Source of the DNA: Akkermansia muciniphila
GTDB taxonomy: Bacteria; Verrucomicrobiota; Verrucomicrobiia; Verrucomicrobiales; DEV007
Length of the DNA stretch: 35,286 bases
Direction: 5' to 3'
Assembly: GCA_945883495.1 (NCBI GenBank)
Contig: CAMCXS010000060.1
Coordinates: 1 to 35,286, forward strand
The notes below the pieces were generated by a model. It was not told the origin of the DNA. It made no database searches and saw only the letters and a program-made list of their open reading frames with translations. The translations under genes and the position numbers were made by a program. Positions 8,271 to 16,221 of the stretch are shown piece after piece (the stretch's first letter is position 1; each line of letters starts with the position of its first letter).

Positions 8271-10193
8271 ATGAAAATGAAGCCTGTGGTTCTTCTCCTC
8301 TTTCTCACCACCGCCGCCGCCCAGTCTCAAAGCGCTCCCCGCCAACCGGATGGCCATGCCATTCTGACGATCACGGGTGAACAAAAGCAATGGCACAAGG
8401 TCACGCTCACACTGGATGGTCCCTTTGCCGCGGAGAAGGACACGCAACCGAATCCTTTCACCGACCTCGCCTTCAACGTCACCTTCACCCACGAGAGCGG
8501 CAAGCCGAACTACATCGTCCCCGGTTACTTCGCCGCGGATGGCGATGGAGCGAACACCAGCGCCGAGTCCGGCACGAAATGGCGGGCGCACCTCTCTCCC
8601 GATAAAACCGGCACCTGGAACTACCGAGTGAGCTTCACGAAAGGCAAAAACGCCGCGCTCCATGGCGGTGGCGAGGCTTTGAAGCCATTCGATGGCGTCA
8701 GCGGCTCGTTCCAGATCGTCGCGAATGACAAAACGGGCCGCGATTTCCGCTCGCAGGGCCGCTTGCAGTATGTCGGCAAGCCGTACCTACAGTTCGCTGG
8801 CTCAAAGCAATACTTCCTCAAAGCAGGCCCCGACTCGCCGGAGACGCTGCTGGCCTTCGCCGGCTTTGATGGCACCGAAGCCCACAAAGACAACGTCCCG
8901 CTTAAGACCTGGGCACCTCACGCAGGCGATTGGAAACCCGGCGATCCCACGTGGAAAGGCGGCAACGGCAAAAACCTGATCGGCGCGCTGAACTACCTCG
9001 CTAGCAAAGGCGTAAATGCCTTCTCCTTCCTGACCTACAACGCCGCGGGCGATGGCGACAATGTCTGGCCCTTCATCGAGCGAAATCAGAAGCTACACTA
9101 CGACTGCTCAAAGCTCGATCAGTGGGGCATCGTCTTCGATCACGCCACCACGCTTGGTCTCTATCTGCACTTCAAACTGCAAGAGAATGAGTCTGACGAT
9201 GAACGCCTCGGCATGAACCGCAAGCCCGGCAAACGACTCGAGGCTCTCGATGGCGGCAAACTCGGTATCGAACGCAAACTCTACTGCCGCGAACTCATCG
9301 CCCGCTTCGCTCATGCGCTCGCCCTGAACTGGAACGTCGGTGAAGAGAACACCCAGAGCACCGAAGAAGTCCGCGACATGGTGAAATACCTCCACGACAC
9401 GGATCCTTACCAGCACCACATCGTCCTCCACACCTTCCCGCCGCAACTGGACGAGGTATACCGGCCACTACTCGGAAACAAGTCACTGCTCTCCGGCGTA
9501 TCGATGCAGACGGGCTGGAAGATGTCGCACAAAAAGACTCTCCAGTGGCGCAAAGAGTCCGCAGAAGCAGGCCGCCATTGGGTAGTTGCCCACGACGAGC
9601 AGAACTCCGCCAGCCTCGGTGTGCCCCCTGACCCGGGATACAAAGGATTCAGCGGCGCGGCCTCCGAGAAAACCCCACCGAAGGGCAAAGAGGGCGAAGG
9701 CTTCATCGCCTCCGATGCCTACACCCTCCATGACGTGCGCAAACAATGTCTCTGGGGACACTTCATGGCCGGAGGCGCTGGTGTGGAATATTACTTCGGC
9801 TACAAACTACCGGCGAACGACCTCAATTGCGAAGACTTCCGCAGCCGCGACAACAGCTGGGACTACTGCCGCATCGCCCTCGACTTCTTCCGCGAACAGA
9901 ACATCCCCATCGCCGAAATGCGGAACGCCAATGCTCTCATCGGCAACACGAAGGACAATAACGACAAATACTGCCTCGCCAAGCCCGGGGAGCTTTATCT
10001 GGTCTATCTCCCGGATGGCGGCAGCACCGATCTCGATCTCTCGGACGCGCTAGGCAGCTTCACCGTGAACTGGTTCAATCCTCGTCAAGGCGGCAATCTC
10101 AACGTTTCCGTCCAACCCATCGCAGGCGGAGACAAAAGCAAGCTTACCGCCCCTGATGACAATGACTGGTTGGCGGTCATCCGGAAGAATTAG
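8271..10193 (+). CDS. Secreted DUF5060-domain glycoside-hydrolase-like protein
   Basis: The 640-residue protein starts with a signal peptide (MKMKPVVLLLFLTTAAAQS). An N-terminal DUF5060 beta-sandwich follows (about 35-125; QWHKVTLTLDGPF, PDKTGTWNYRVSF). A TIM-barrel-like catalytic region comes next (about 165-520), with FLTYNAAGDGDNVWPFI, LHFKLQENE, LNWNVGEEN and VAHDEQN. Acidic residues in NVGEEN and AHDEQN are candidates for catalysis. The last ~90 residues resemble the small C-terminal beta domain (putative collagen-binding) often attached to such proteins. DUF5060/DUF4038-like proteins occur in polysaccharide-degrading bacteria, and the substrate is not evident. The gene has its own leader and nothing follows it on this strand for 339 bp. 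Confidence 0.82.
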   Translation: MKMKPVVLLLFLTTAAAQSQSAPRQPDGHAILTITGEQKQWHKVTLTLDGPFAAEKDTQPNPFTDLAFNVTFTHESGKPNYIVPGYFAADGDGANTSAESGTKWRAHLSPDKTGTWNYRVSFTKGKNAALHGGGEALKPFDGVSGSFQIVANDKTGRDFRSQGRLQYVGKPYLQFAGSKQYFLKAGPDSPETLLAFAGFDGTEAHKDNVPLKTWAPHAGDWKPGDPTWKGGNGKNLIGALNYLASKGVNAFSFLTYNAAGDGDNVWPFIERNQKLHYDCSKLDQWGIVFDHATTLGLYLHFKLQENESDDERLGMNRKPGKRLEALDGGKLGIERKLYCRELIARFAHALALNWNVGEENTQSTEEVRDMVKYLHDTDPYQHHIVLHTFPPQLDEVYRPLLGNKSLLSGVSMQTGWKMSHKKTLQWRKESAEAGRHWVVAHDEQNSASLGVPPDPGYKGFSGAASEKTPPKGKEGEGFIASDAYTLHDVRKQCLWGHFMAGGAGVEYYFGYKLPANDLNCEDFRSRDNSWDYCRIALDFFREQNIPIAEMRNANALIGNTKDNNDKYCLAKPGELYLVYLPDGGSTDLDLSDALGSFTVNWFNPRQGGNLNVSVQPIAGGDKSKLTAPDDNDWLAVIRKN

Positions 10194-10238
10194 CGGAATC
10201 TCACGCCAACTTCATCCGGCCGGCCCCGCTTCCGGCCA

Positions 10239-10315
10239 GCGCGAGTTGATCCTGCCAAAACGTGTCGCCGTTCGGATAGGCCACAAGGCCGAGATCCGCC
10301 TGCCGCTCCGCGACC
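10239..10315 (-). pseudogene. Remnant of a lysR-type regulator gene
   Basis: This short piece is nearly identical to an internal segment of the lysR gene at 11559-12458: 10239-10268 matches 11954-11983 and 10271-10315 matches 12010-12054, with about 28 bases missing between them. Read on the minus strand it still encodes VAERQADLGLVAYPNG then DTFWQDQLAL, against VAEGRADLGFVAYPNC and DTFWQDQLVL in the intact gene. Bases ~10211-10238 also resemble the sequence just past the intact lysR stop (about 11528-11555). It therefore looks like a decayed, internally deleted lysR copy. No start, HTH or full effector domain remains. Confidence 0.75.
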
Positions 10316-10316
10316 A

Positions 10317-10341
10317 CTTCCAATAGTCAATCGGGATGATT
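10317..10341. repeat. Dispersed 25-bp repeat copy
   Basis: CTTCCAATAGTCAATCGGGA then TGATT matches the core of the 124-bp tandem repeat (186-210, 310-334, 354-378) at 23 of 25 positions. It begins exactly where the similarity to lysR ends, so it may mark the junction of a rearrangement. Confidence 0.7.
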
Positions 10342-10382
10342 CCTATTTCCTCCGGGTGTGATGATTGTCATGGACGCTGGAA

Positions 10383-10431
10383 CGGAATTCTTGGGAATTC
10401 CGCTACTCAGAATTCATTCTCGTAGCGGAAT
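10383..10431. repeat. Two overlapping palindromes, REP/MITE-like
   Basis: Palindrome A: CGGAATTC (10383-10390), loop TTGG, GAATTCCG (10395-10402). Palindrome B: ATTCCGCTAC (10397-10406) and GTAGCGGAAT (10422-10431); the bases between them contain a further AGAAT/ATTCT stem (10409-10413 and 10416-10420), so B is almost wholly self-complementary. A and B share 10397-10402 and cannot form together in one strand. This part of the 10194-10532 gap is otherwise gene-free. It may be a dispersed palindromic element or a switchable leader for the methyltransferase gene at 10533. Confidence 0.7.
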
Positions 10432-10532
10432 CGCCCACGCATTCCGCCCTTTCTGACCATCAGTTCCATTCACACCCATTTCCTCCAGTCATCTTGACCT
10501 GTGCTTCCGTACGGGTATGCTGAGAGTCTCCC

Positions 10533-11300
10533 ATGAGTCACTCTGCTTCAGCCAGCTCCGCGAGCTTGGGCCGGAGGCTTCGCGCCTCGCTTGGTCCTGA
10601 GGTCACCGAAGGCAGCTCCGTCGATCAAGAATCGGAGTTTCGCGCCTTGCTCGAAGCGATCCATCCGCAACGGATGATCGAGATCGGGACCCGCCACGGC
10701 GTTTCCGCCGCGCTCTTCGCGGAATACGCGGACGAAGTGACGACGATCGATATCGCCCTCAGTCCGGACAGCTACCGGGAATGGACCGGCAAGGTCTGGG
10801 CGGCCTCTGGCACCGCCGCCAAGATCCGTCCGTTTTTGGCCGCCGGCACGAACGGCAAGGAGTGCAACGCCAGCAAAGCCGCGTTTCTCAGGGATCGCGA
10901 ATTCGATTTCGCCTTCATCGACGGCAGCCACATCACCCGGGAGGTCATCTTTGATTTCCAGTGCCTACGCCGCTGCGGCTGCATCTTGTTTCACGATTAC
11001 AAGCCAGAAGGCCGCTCGTTCGCCACCTGCACGAACGAACGTTACCCAGGGATCGCCGCCTTCATCGATTCCTTGTCCCCTCGCGCCTATCTCATCGGAA
11101 AACATTGCAGCATGATGGCCCTCTGGATCGCGGAAGATCATCCATGCCGGAACCGTCCCGAGACCCAGGCTTTCCTAGAAACTCTGGCCCGGCCCAGCCG
11201 CTCTCCCATGGCCGCGCGGGCCGATCTTTTCCGCCTGCAACTGACCGGGGCATGGCGCCGGATTGGCCGGACCATCGGAAAACGATTCGGCAGGAAGTGA
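10533..11300 (+). CDS. Class I SAM-dependent methyltransferase (Methyltransf_24-like)
   Basis: The 255-residue protein has the Rossmann methyltransferase pattern. Motif I MIEIGTRHGVSAA is at about 48-60, an acidic end of strand 2 in VTTIDIA (69-75), then FDFAFIDGSH (124-133), LFHDYKPEG (152-160) and a final strand region LIGKHCSMMALW. The FIDGSH and FHDY motifs are typical of the Methyltransf_24 group, often linked to glycan or secondary-metabolite modification. Residues 1-30 are low in structure and the frame could start later. No partner gene is adjacent, so the acceptor is unknown. Confidence 0.82.
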   Translation: MSHSASASSASLGRRLRASLGPEVTEGSSVDQESEFRALLEAIHPQRMIEIGTRHGVSAALFAEYADEVTTIDIALSPDSYREWTGKVWAASGTAAKIRPFLAAGTNGKECNASKAAFLRDREFDFAFIDGSHITREVIFDFQCLRRCGCILFHDYKPEGRSFATCTNERYPGIAAFIDSLSPRAYLIGKHCSMMALWIAEDHPCRNRPETQAFLETLARPSRSPMAARADLFRLQLTGAWRRIGRTIGKRFGRK

Positions 11301-11381
11301 GCGGCACGCTCGCTAGCCCGCATCTCACAAGGATCGCGTCGCGAGGCGCCGCCAACGGGCAGTGCCTGCAAGACGCGCGAA

Positions 11382-11421
11382 GGATTCCAGGGTGAGCGGT
11401 ATGCCGACATACCGTGAATCC
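11382..11421. other. Nested hairpin between the methyltransferase and lysR
   Basis: Inner stem CGGTATG (11397-11403), loop CCGA, CATACCG (11408-11414), enclosed by GGATTC (11382-11387) and GAATCC (11416-11421). It lies between two converging genes (11301-11558), where I see no other gene. There is no T tract; it may be an RNA structure or a palindromic repeat. Confidence 0.5.
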
Positions 11422-11558
11422 TGAAATGCGAGCGCAACGCAGCAGGAATGCCATTGGGCAAGCCGCAGCAGCGAGAGCTTGAGAAATGCGGGCTGGATAC
11501 GCCGGGGATGGGAGAGAGTCCCACAATCATCCCGTCGGCCCCGGTCCCGGCCAGCCGG

Positions 11559-12458
11559 TCAGAACAACCTCTCGTTGCGCAGCAGCTCCGTAAACTCCCG
11601 GGCGGCCGCTGAGAGCTCTTCGCCAGCCCGGCGCACCACGCCGAGGGGTCGCACGATTTCCGCCGCCGGCACATCGAGTTTCGCCTCCGCCAAACGGCCG
11701 CCACGCACTTCGGCATAAACCGTTCGTTGCGGCACGATCGCGACCGCGTTTTCCACTTCCACCGCCCGCTTGACCAGTTCCACGTTGTCCAAGGCCATCA
11801 GTTCATCGACCTTCACGTTCGCCCGGGTCAGCATGGCGTCGATCGCTTTGCGGGTGGGCAAATCCGGCTCAAAGGAAATGAAGCGCACGCCGTCCAACTC
11901 CGCCGGACGGACCGCGGGACGTTCCGCCAGCGGATGGCCCGGAGGCAGAATGAGCACGAGTTGATCCTGCCAAAACGTGTCGCACGCCAATGCGGGATGC
12001 CCGTCACAGTTGGGATAGGCCACAAAGCCGAGATCCGCCCGCCCCTCCGCGACCTCGCGGTAGACGTGATCGGAGCGATGATACTCCACCCGCACCTCGG
12101 CGTTCGGGTAATGGTCACGAAACCACTTCAGATAAGGTGGCAACTCGTGCAGGCCGATCGAATACACCGTGCTGATCCGCAAGGCTCCACTCACTGGCTG
12201 GCGCATTTCGCGCAGCCTGCGGCGGCAATCATCGTAGAGAGCCAGGATCCGGTGCGCGTTTTCGAGCAGCAACTTACCCTCCGGCGTCGGCTCGGTGTTG
12301 TTCCTCACTCGGACCAAGAGGCGAACGCCCAGCTCCTTTTCCATCGACGCGATCCGTTGACTCACCGCGCTTTGGGTGAGGCGGTGCTTTTCCGCGGCGA
12401 TCGAGAAGCTGCCCGCCTCCACGAGATCACAAAAGAGCCTGAGGGTTTCGATTTGCAT
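11559..12458 (-). CDS. LysR-family transcriptional regulator
   Basis: 299 residues, the standard LysR length. The N-terminal winged helix-turn-helix is clear: METLRLF-type opening (MQIETLRLFCDLVEAGSFS), AAEKHRLTQSAVSQRIASME (about 21-40) and LGVRLLVR. The effector-binding domain spans about 90-299, with RISTVYSIGLHELP, EGRADLGFVAYP and VENAVAIVPQ. It resembles the CysB/CysL-like branch broadly, but the inducer is unknown. It is divergent from yggS (12534) with only ~75 bp between, the usual arrangement for control of its own promoter and a neighbour's. A decayed copy of part of this gene lies at 10239-10315. Confidence 0.93.
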   Translation of the reverse strand: MQIETLRLFCDLVEAGSFSIAAEKHRLTQSAVSQRIASMEKELGVRLLVRVRNNTEPTPEGKLLLENAHRILALYDDCRRRLREMRQPVSGALRISTVYSIGLHELPPYLKWFRDHYPNAEVRVEYHRSDHVYREVAEGRADLGFVAYPNCDGHPALACDTFWQDQLVLILPPGHPLAERPAVRPAELDGVRFISFEPDLPTRKAIDAMLTRANVKVDELMALDNVELVKRAVEVENAVAIVPQRTVYAEVRGGRLAEAKLDVPAAEIVRPLGVVRRAGEELSAAAREFTELLRNERLF

Positions 12459-12533
12459 CGAGAGGGGCGGAGATTACTCTGAGTCCCCGGCCGTTCGCAA
12501 GGGCGAGCGCCGTGAATCTGGACAGGAAACCTC

Positions 12534-13232
12534 ATGCCCGATCCGGACTCAATCCGCATCAGCGCCAATCTCGAAACGGTTCACGCCCAGATCGCGTCGG
12601 CCGCCGCCCGCGCTCACCGCGATCCGAAGGACGTCACCCTCGTGGCGGTTTCGAAAACTTGGCCCGTTGACCTGGTCCGGCTCGCGGTGGAGGCCGGCCA
12701 AACCGTCTTCGGAGAGAACAAAGTCCAAGAGGGCGAAGCAAAAGCGCCCCTGCTCCCCTCTCACCTCGATTGGCACCACATCGGCAACCTCCAAAAAAAC
12801 AAGGTTCGCAAAGCGCTGGCGATCTTTTCCACGATTCATGGGGTCGATAGCCTGGACCTAGCGCGGCAGATGGACCGGATCGCCGCCGAGGAAGGCTTGG
12901 AACCGGCCGTTTACCTGCAAGTCAACCTGGCCCGCGAAGCGAGCAAACACGGATTTACCGATGAAGACTTGTGCCGCGACTTCCCCGCGCTGCTCGAATT
13001 GGGACGGCTGCGGATCCAGGGCCTCATGATCATCCCGCCCTTCACCGAAGATCCGGAAGCGACCCGGCCGATGTTCGCCGCCTTGCGCGCCTTCCGGGAT
13101 GACTTAGTGGATCGATTCTCCGTACCGCTGCCCGAATTATCCATGGGCATGAGTCACGATTACACGATCGCCGTCGAAGAAGGAGCCACCCTCGTGCGGG
13201 TCGGGTCCGCAATCTTCGGGAGCCGCGGATAG
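12534..13232 (+). CDS. yggS: YggS/PLPBP-family pyridoxal phosphate homeostasis protein
   Basis: 232 residues, the family length. It is a single-domain alanine-racemase-like TIM barrel. PLP-binding K41 lies in VAVSKTW. Other family motifs are FGENKVQE, WHHIGNLQKNK, VNLAREASKHGF, GLMIIPP, LSMGMSHDY and VRVGSAIFGSR. The protein binds PLP without known catalysis and maintains vitamin B6 and amino acid balance. One of the few good ribosome-binding sequences of the window (ACAGGAAACC) precedes the ATG. It is divergent from lysR and convergent with the PII gene. Confidence 0.96.
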   Translation: MPDPDSIRISANLETVHAQIASAAARAHRDPKDVTLVAVSKTWPVDLVRLAVEAGQTVFGENKVQEGEAKAPLLPSHLDWHHIGNLQKNKVRKALAIFSTIHGVDSLDLARQMDRIAAEEGLEPAVYLQVNLAREASKHGFTDEDLCRDFPALLELGRLRIQGLMIIPPFTEDPEATRPMFAALRAFRDDLVDRFSVPLPELSMGMSHDYTIAVEEGATLVRVGSAIFGSRG

Positions 13233-13284
13233 TTTCGAACGCACTTTCCCGCCCTCAACCATCAACTCTCAACCCTCAACCAAC

Positions 13285-13614
13285 CTACACCGCCACCTCG
13301 CCATGCTCGTTGGTGCGGATGCGGATGACGTCCTGGACTCCCTGGACCCAAATCGGCGCGGAGGGAGAAATTGTCTCAATCGCTTCCACCGCCGCCTCTT
13401 CGCGATGATCCGGGATCACGACCTCCAGTTTGAGACTCGGATCGAAATCCACCCGGATCGGCACACTGCCGAAATATTGCGCCCCCAGCCGTTTGTCCAA
13501 ATCCCGGAAACGGCGAATTTCGCTGACCGTCATGGCGACAAACCCGTTCCTGGTCAGCGAGTCTCGAACATCTTCGAGAAGATACGGTTTGATGATGGCT
13601 TCGACCTTTTTCAT
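13285..13614 (-). CDS. Divergent PII-family signal protein
   Basis: The 109-residue product starts at MKKVEAIIKPYLLEDVRDSL, the classic PII opening; an open frame of 45 codons before it is not PII-like. The family core is visible: VSEIRRF, the T-loop region with AQYFGSVPIRVDF, LKLEVVIPD and VIRIRTNEHGE. It departs from GlnB/GlnK in two ways. The loop tyrosine equivalent to E. coli Tyr51, the uridylylation site, is absent. The segment corresponding to GDGKIF reads SAPIWVQ, so the conserved ATP-contact lysine is missing. It probably does not work as a conventional uridylylated nitrogen sensor. No amtB, glnA or glnD gene is near it. Confidence 0.85.
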   Translation of the reverse strand: MKKVEAIIKPYLLEDVRDSLTRNGFVAMTVSEIRRFRDLDKRLGAQYFGSVPIRVDFDPSLKLEVVIPDHREEAAVEAIETISPSAPIWVQGVQDVIRIRTNEHGEVAV

Positions 13615-13765
13615 GGTGCCTTTGGATGAGCCCGGCTTAGAAGCAGGTTCAATACCAGTCTCCAACCCAGCTTCCCGTACTCTGCATACCCCCTCGGAGG
13701 TTTCCCTCTGGACACCGCCCTGAGTTCGGGCAATTTTTGCGCTAGCCAATCGTCCAATCGCTCAC

Positions 13766-13984
13766 ATGAACGTCATCTCCATCATTATTGGAATCGTTGC
13801 CCTGGTCCTCATGATCGTCGGCCTGGTACCCTTGCTGGGGTGGCTCAACTGGCTCGTCGTCGTCCTCTGCGTGGTCGGCATCGTCTTCGGCGCCGTTTCC
13901 AAGCAGAAGTCTGGCATGGGCGTGAACGGCGCGATCCTCGTCATCAGCCTCCTCCGCCTCTTCCTTGGCGGCGGCATCATCTGA
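13766..13984 (+). CDS. Small hydrophobic membrane protein
   Basis: A 72-residue open frame with a compact, strongly hydrophobic composition. Segments at about 3-22 and 27-46 are clear membrane spans, and a third at about 54-70 ends in LRLFLGGGII. The connecting segment SKQKSGMGV is positively charged. The pattern resembles small DUF-type bacterial membrane proteins with a GxxFGxxS loop. No function can be named. It is divergent from the PII gene (about 150 bp between starts), which does not prove a link. Confidence 0.7.
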   Translation: MNVISIIIGIVALVLMIVGLVPLLGWLNWLVVVLCVVGIVFGAVSKQKSGMGVNGAILVISLLRLFLGGGII

Positions 13985-13999
13985 TTCGGGCCGTTCGGT

Positions 14000-15280
14000 T
14001 TACTCCACGACCCGGTAAACGTGGGTCGTGGTCCGCACGTAGAGCGCTACCCCGTCCGTGGCCGGGCTGGCGAACATCCCGGCGTCGAGTTTGTTTTCGG
14101 CCACCTTCTGGAAGGTCGCCCCATCCCGGACAACGATCCCCTTCCCGCCCTCGTCGAAGAGATACACCAAGTCCCCGACCGCGAGAAGCGAAGCGGAGAA
14201 TGGGATTTCGGAGATCCGCTCCGCCCAAATCTCTTCGCCCGTGACGCGATTCAGGCAGGAAAGCACGCCTTGATCCGAGATCGCGTAAATCCGTTCCCCG
14301 ATCCGCACCGGCGAACAGCGATTCGGCATCCGCTTTGTGTTCTTCCAAACCACATGAGATTCCGCGAGCTCCCCTTTTGCCTGGGGATCGAGGCGCAAAG
14401 CCCACAGCTGGGATTTGCCGTAACCGGTGTTGAGATAGATGCGATCGTCGTCCAAAATCGTCCGGGACGCGGTGGAGTGTTCCTTCCAATGCACGCTCCA
14501 AATCTCGTTGCCCGTCAGCGGGTCGTAAGCCCACGCGGCCTTGGCGCCCGGACTGATCATCCAGGTCTGGCCATCTCGTTGGACAAAGATCGGCGTGTTG
14601 AACGCTTTGCGCATATCCCCATCCCGCTCCGGCGATCCGTCCGGCGTGAGATCCCCGTAATTCGTGCTCCGGTCCCGATGCCAAACCGTTTTGCCCGTGG
14701 CTTTGTCGAGCGCCTCCAAATATTGGCGATCCGCGCCATCGAAGGTCAAAATCAAGAGATCGCCAAAGAGCACCGGCGATGAGGCTGGCCCCCGATAGTG
14801 ATCACACGGCAGGTCGCGGCGCGTCCAAATCGTGCCAAACGTCTTCGTATCCAGACACGCCGTACCGTAGCTCCCAAAATGCAGGTAGACCCTTCCTTCT
14901 TCGATCACCGGGGAGGGCGACGCGTACGTATTGCGATCGTTGCCCAACGGCGCCGGGGTGGCGTTTTCGAAGAGCAGTTGTTGGTGCAACACCTTGCCCG
15001 TGAGCCGGTCCAGGCAGTAAACCGATTGTTCCTTCCCGTCTTCCGTGGCTGTGGTCAGCCAAACCTGGTCTCCCCAAATCACCGGAGTGCACCATCCCTT
15101 GCCGGGGATCGCCGTTTTCCAAGCGACGTGCTCGGTTTCGCTCCAGATCACCGGTAGCTTCGATCCGGCCGGCGCTTGGCCGTCATGGCTCGGCCCACGA
15201 AAATCTGGCCAATTCGCCGCCAAAGCCGAAGACGTCAGCAACGCCGCGAGGAATAGCAGAGGGGATTTCACGGAGAACAT
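14000..15280 (-). CDS. Exported PQQ-type beta-propeller (BamB-like) protein
   Basis: 426 residues with a signal peptide (MFSVKSPLLFLAALLTSSALA) followed by NWPDFRGPSHDG, the usual opening of PVC exported propellers. Repeated blade motifs include VAWKTAIPGKGWCTPVIWGD, VYCLDRLTGKVLH, LEALDKATGKTVWHRDR, AWAYDPLTGNEIWSV and LSCLNRVTGEEIWAERI, giving about seven or eight blades. These proteins are called PQQ-binding-like, but the repeats alone do not show that a cofactor is bound. It probably acts in the periplasm. It is 6 bp downstream of the sugar isomerase gene, hence in the same operon. Confidence 0.9.
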   Translation of the reverse strand: MFSVKSPLLFLAALLTSSALAANWPDFRGPSHDGQAPAGSKLPVIWSETEHVAWKTAIPGKGWCTPVIWGDQVWLTTATEDGKEQSVYCLDRLTGKVLHQQLLFENATPAPLGNDRNTYASPSPVIEEGRVYLHFGSYGTACLDTKTFGTIWTRRDLPCDHYRGPASSPVLFGDLLILTFDGADRQYLEALDKATGKTVWHRDRSTNYGDLTPDGSPERDGDMRKAFNTPIFVQRDGQTWMISPGAKAAWAYDPLTGNEIWSVHWKEHSTASRTILDDDRIYLNTGYGKSQLWALRLDPQAKGELAESHVVWKNTKRMPNRCSPVRIGERIYAISDQGVLSCLNRVTGEEIWAERISEIPFSASLLAVGDLVYLFDEGGKGIVVRDGATFQKVAENKLDAGMFASPATDGVALYVRTTTHVYRVVE

Positions 15281-15286
15281 ACGACC

Positions 15287-16111
15287 TCAGGACAGCGAAT
15301 CTTGCAAGCAACGGCGCATGCAAGCCATGCTCTCCTCCAAAATCCGCTCCGGTCCGGGCGCGTAATCGAAGACTTCCACGCTGACCCAACCGTCGTAGCC
15401 GATCTCCCGCAACGCCGCGAAAATCGGCGCGCAATCGACCTCGCCCATCCCTGGGCCGAGCAAATTCGGATCGTTCGCGTGAAAGTGCGCTACCCAAGGG
15501 GCGCTTTGCCGGATCACCTCGGGGATCGAGATCGTCTCGGTCGACATCGCCTTGATATCGAGGTGCAACTTCACCCGCGGAGAATCGATCATCTTGGCCA
15601 GTTCAATCCCCAGCGCTGCGGTGTTGAGAAAGTTCCCCTCCTTGGGACCAAGCGGTTCCAGGGCCAAGGTGATCCCCCGCTCTTCCATCACCGGCACCGC
15701 CCGGCGGATCGTGTCCGCGGCGAATTCCATCGCCTGCTCATGCGTCACGCCGGGGAGAAGATTGCGCTGCACCGGCGAGCCCAAGACCATGAGATTTCCG
15801 CCCAAATCGGCACAGAGATTCGTCAATTCCGCCAAGTAATCGCCCGTGCGACGGCGCACTTCGGCATCTGGGGTGGTCAAGTAATAGCCCTCGGTCTTCG
15901 CAAGTAGCCAGTGCAACCCGACGACCTCCATGCCGAGATCCGCGATCAACTGCTTCACCGACGCCCGTTGCTCTGGCGACACCGCGTAGGCGTCCTTGGC
16001 CAGGGTGAACGGGGCGATCTCGATGCCCGTATAGCCCAACGCCCGGGCGGCGCGAAATGCGTCCACGAAGGGCTGGTCCCCAAACATCTCATTGCAGAAG
16101 GCGAATTTCAT
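15287..16111 (-). CDS. Sugar phosphate isomerase/epimerase (xylose-isomerase-like TIM barrel)
   Basis: 274 residues, the normal size of the AP-endonuclease-2/xylose-isomerase-like TIM barrel family. Strand ends carry MKFAFCNEMF, YTGIEIAPF, VVGLHWLLA and NLMVLGSP. The likely divalent-metal ligands are the Glu in LALEPLG, Asp in HLDIKAMS, His in HFHANDPN and Glu in VSVEVFDY. Family members isomerise or epimerise sugars and related polyols. The substrate is not evident. It forms an operon with the propeller gene directly downstream, a common pairing in Verrucomicrobiota and Planctomycetota sugar-catabolism loci. Confidence 0.9.
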   Translation of the reverse strand: MKFAFCNEMFGDQPFVDAFRAARALGYTGIEIAPFTLAKDAYAVSPEQRASVKQLIADLGMEVVGLHWLLAKTEGYYLTTPDAEVRRRTGDYLAELTNLCADLGGNLMVLGSPVQRNLLPGVTHEQAMEFAADTIRRAVPVMEERGITLALEPLGPKEGNFLNTAALGIELAKMIDSPRVKLHLDIKAMSTETISIPEVIRQSAPWVAHFHANDPNLLGPGMGEVDCAPIFAALREIGYDGWVSVEVFDYAPGPERILEESMACMRRCLQDSLS

Positions 16112-16221
16112 GGTGGCTACGTGTTTTCCGCCCCGACCCTTCCGCGACCCAGCGCCGCTTTCAACTGTTACCTATGTTCTGACTGGGTCCCTCAAACCCT
16201 CAATGGGCGCGAACAGGGCCT

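Noticed and set aside
13615-13765. Sigma-54 promoter before the PII gene
   Set aside because: TGGC and TTGC occur on the minus strand but the GG to GC spacing is 14 rather than 10 bases.
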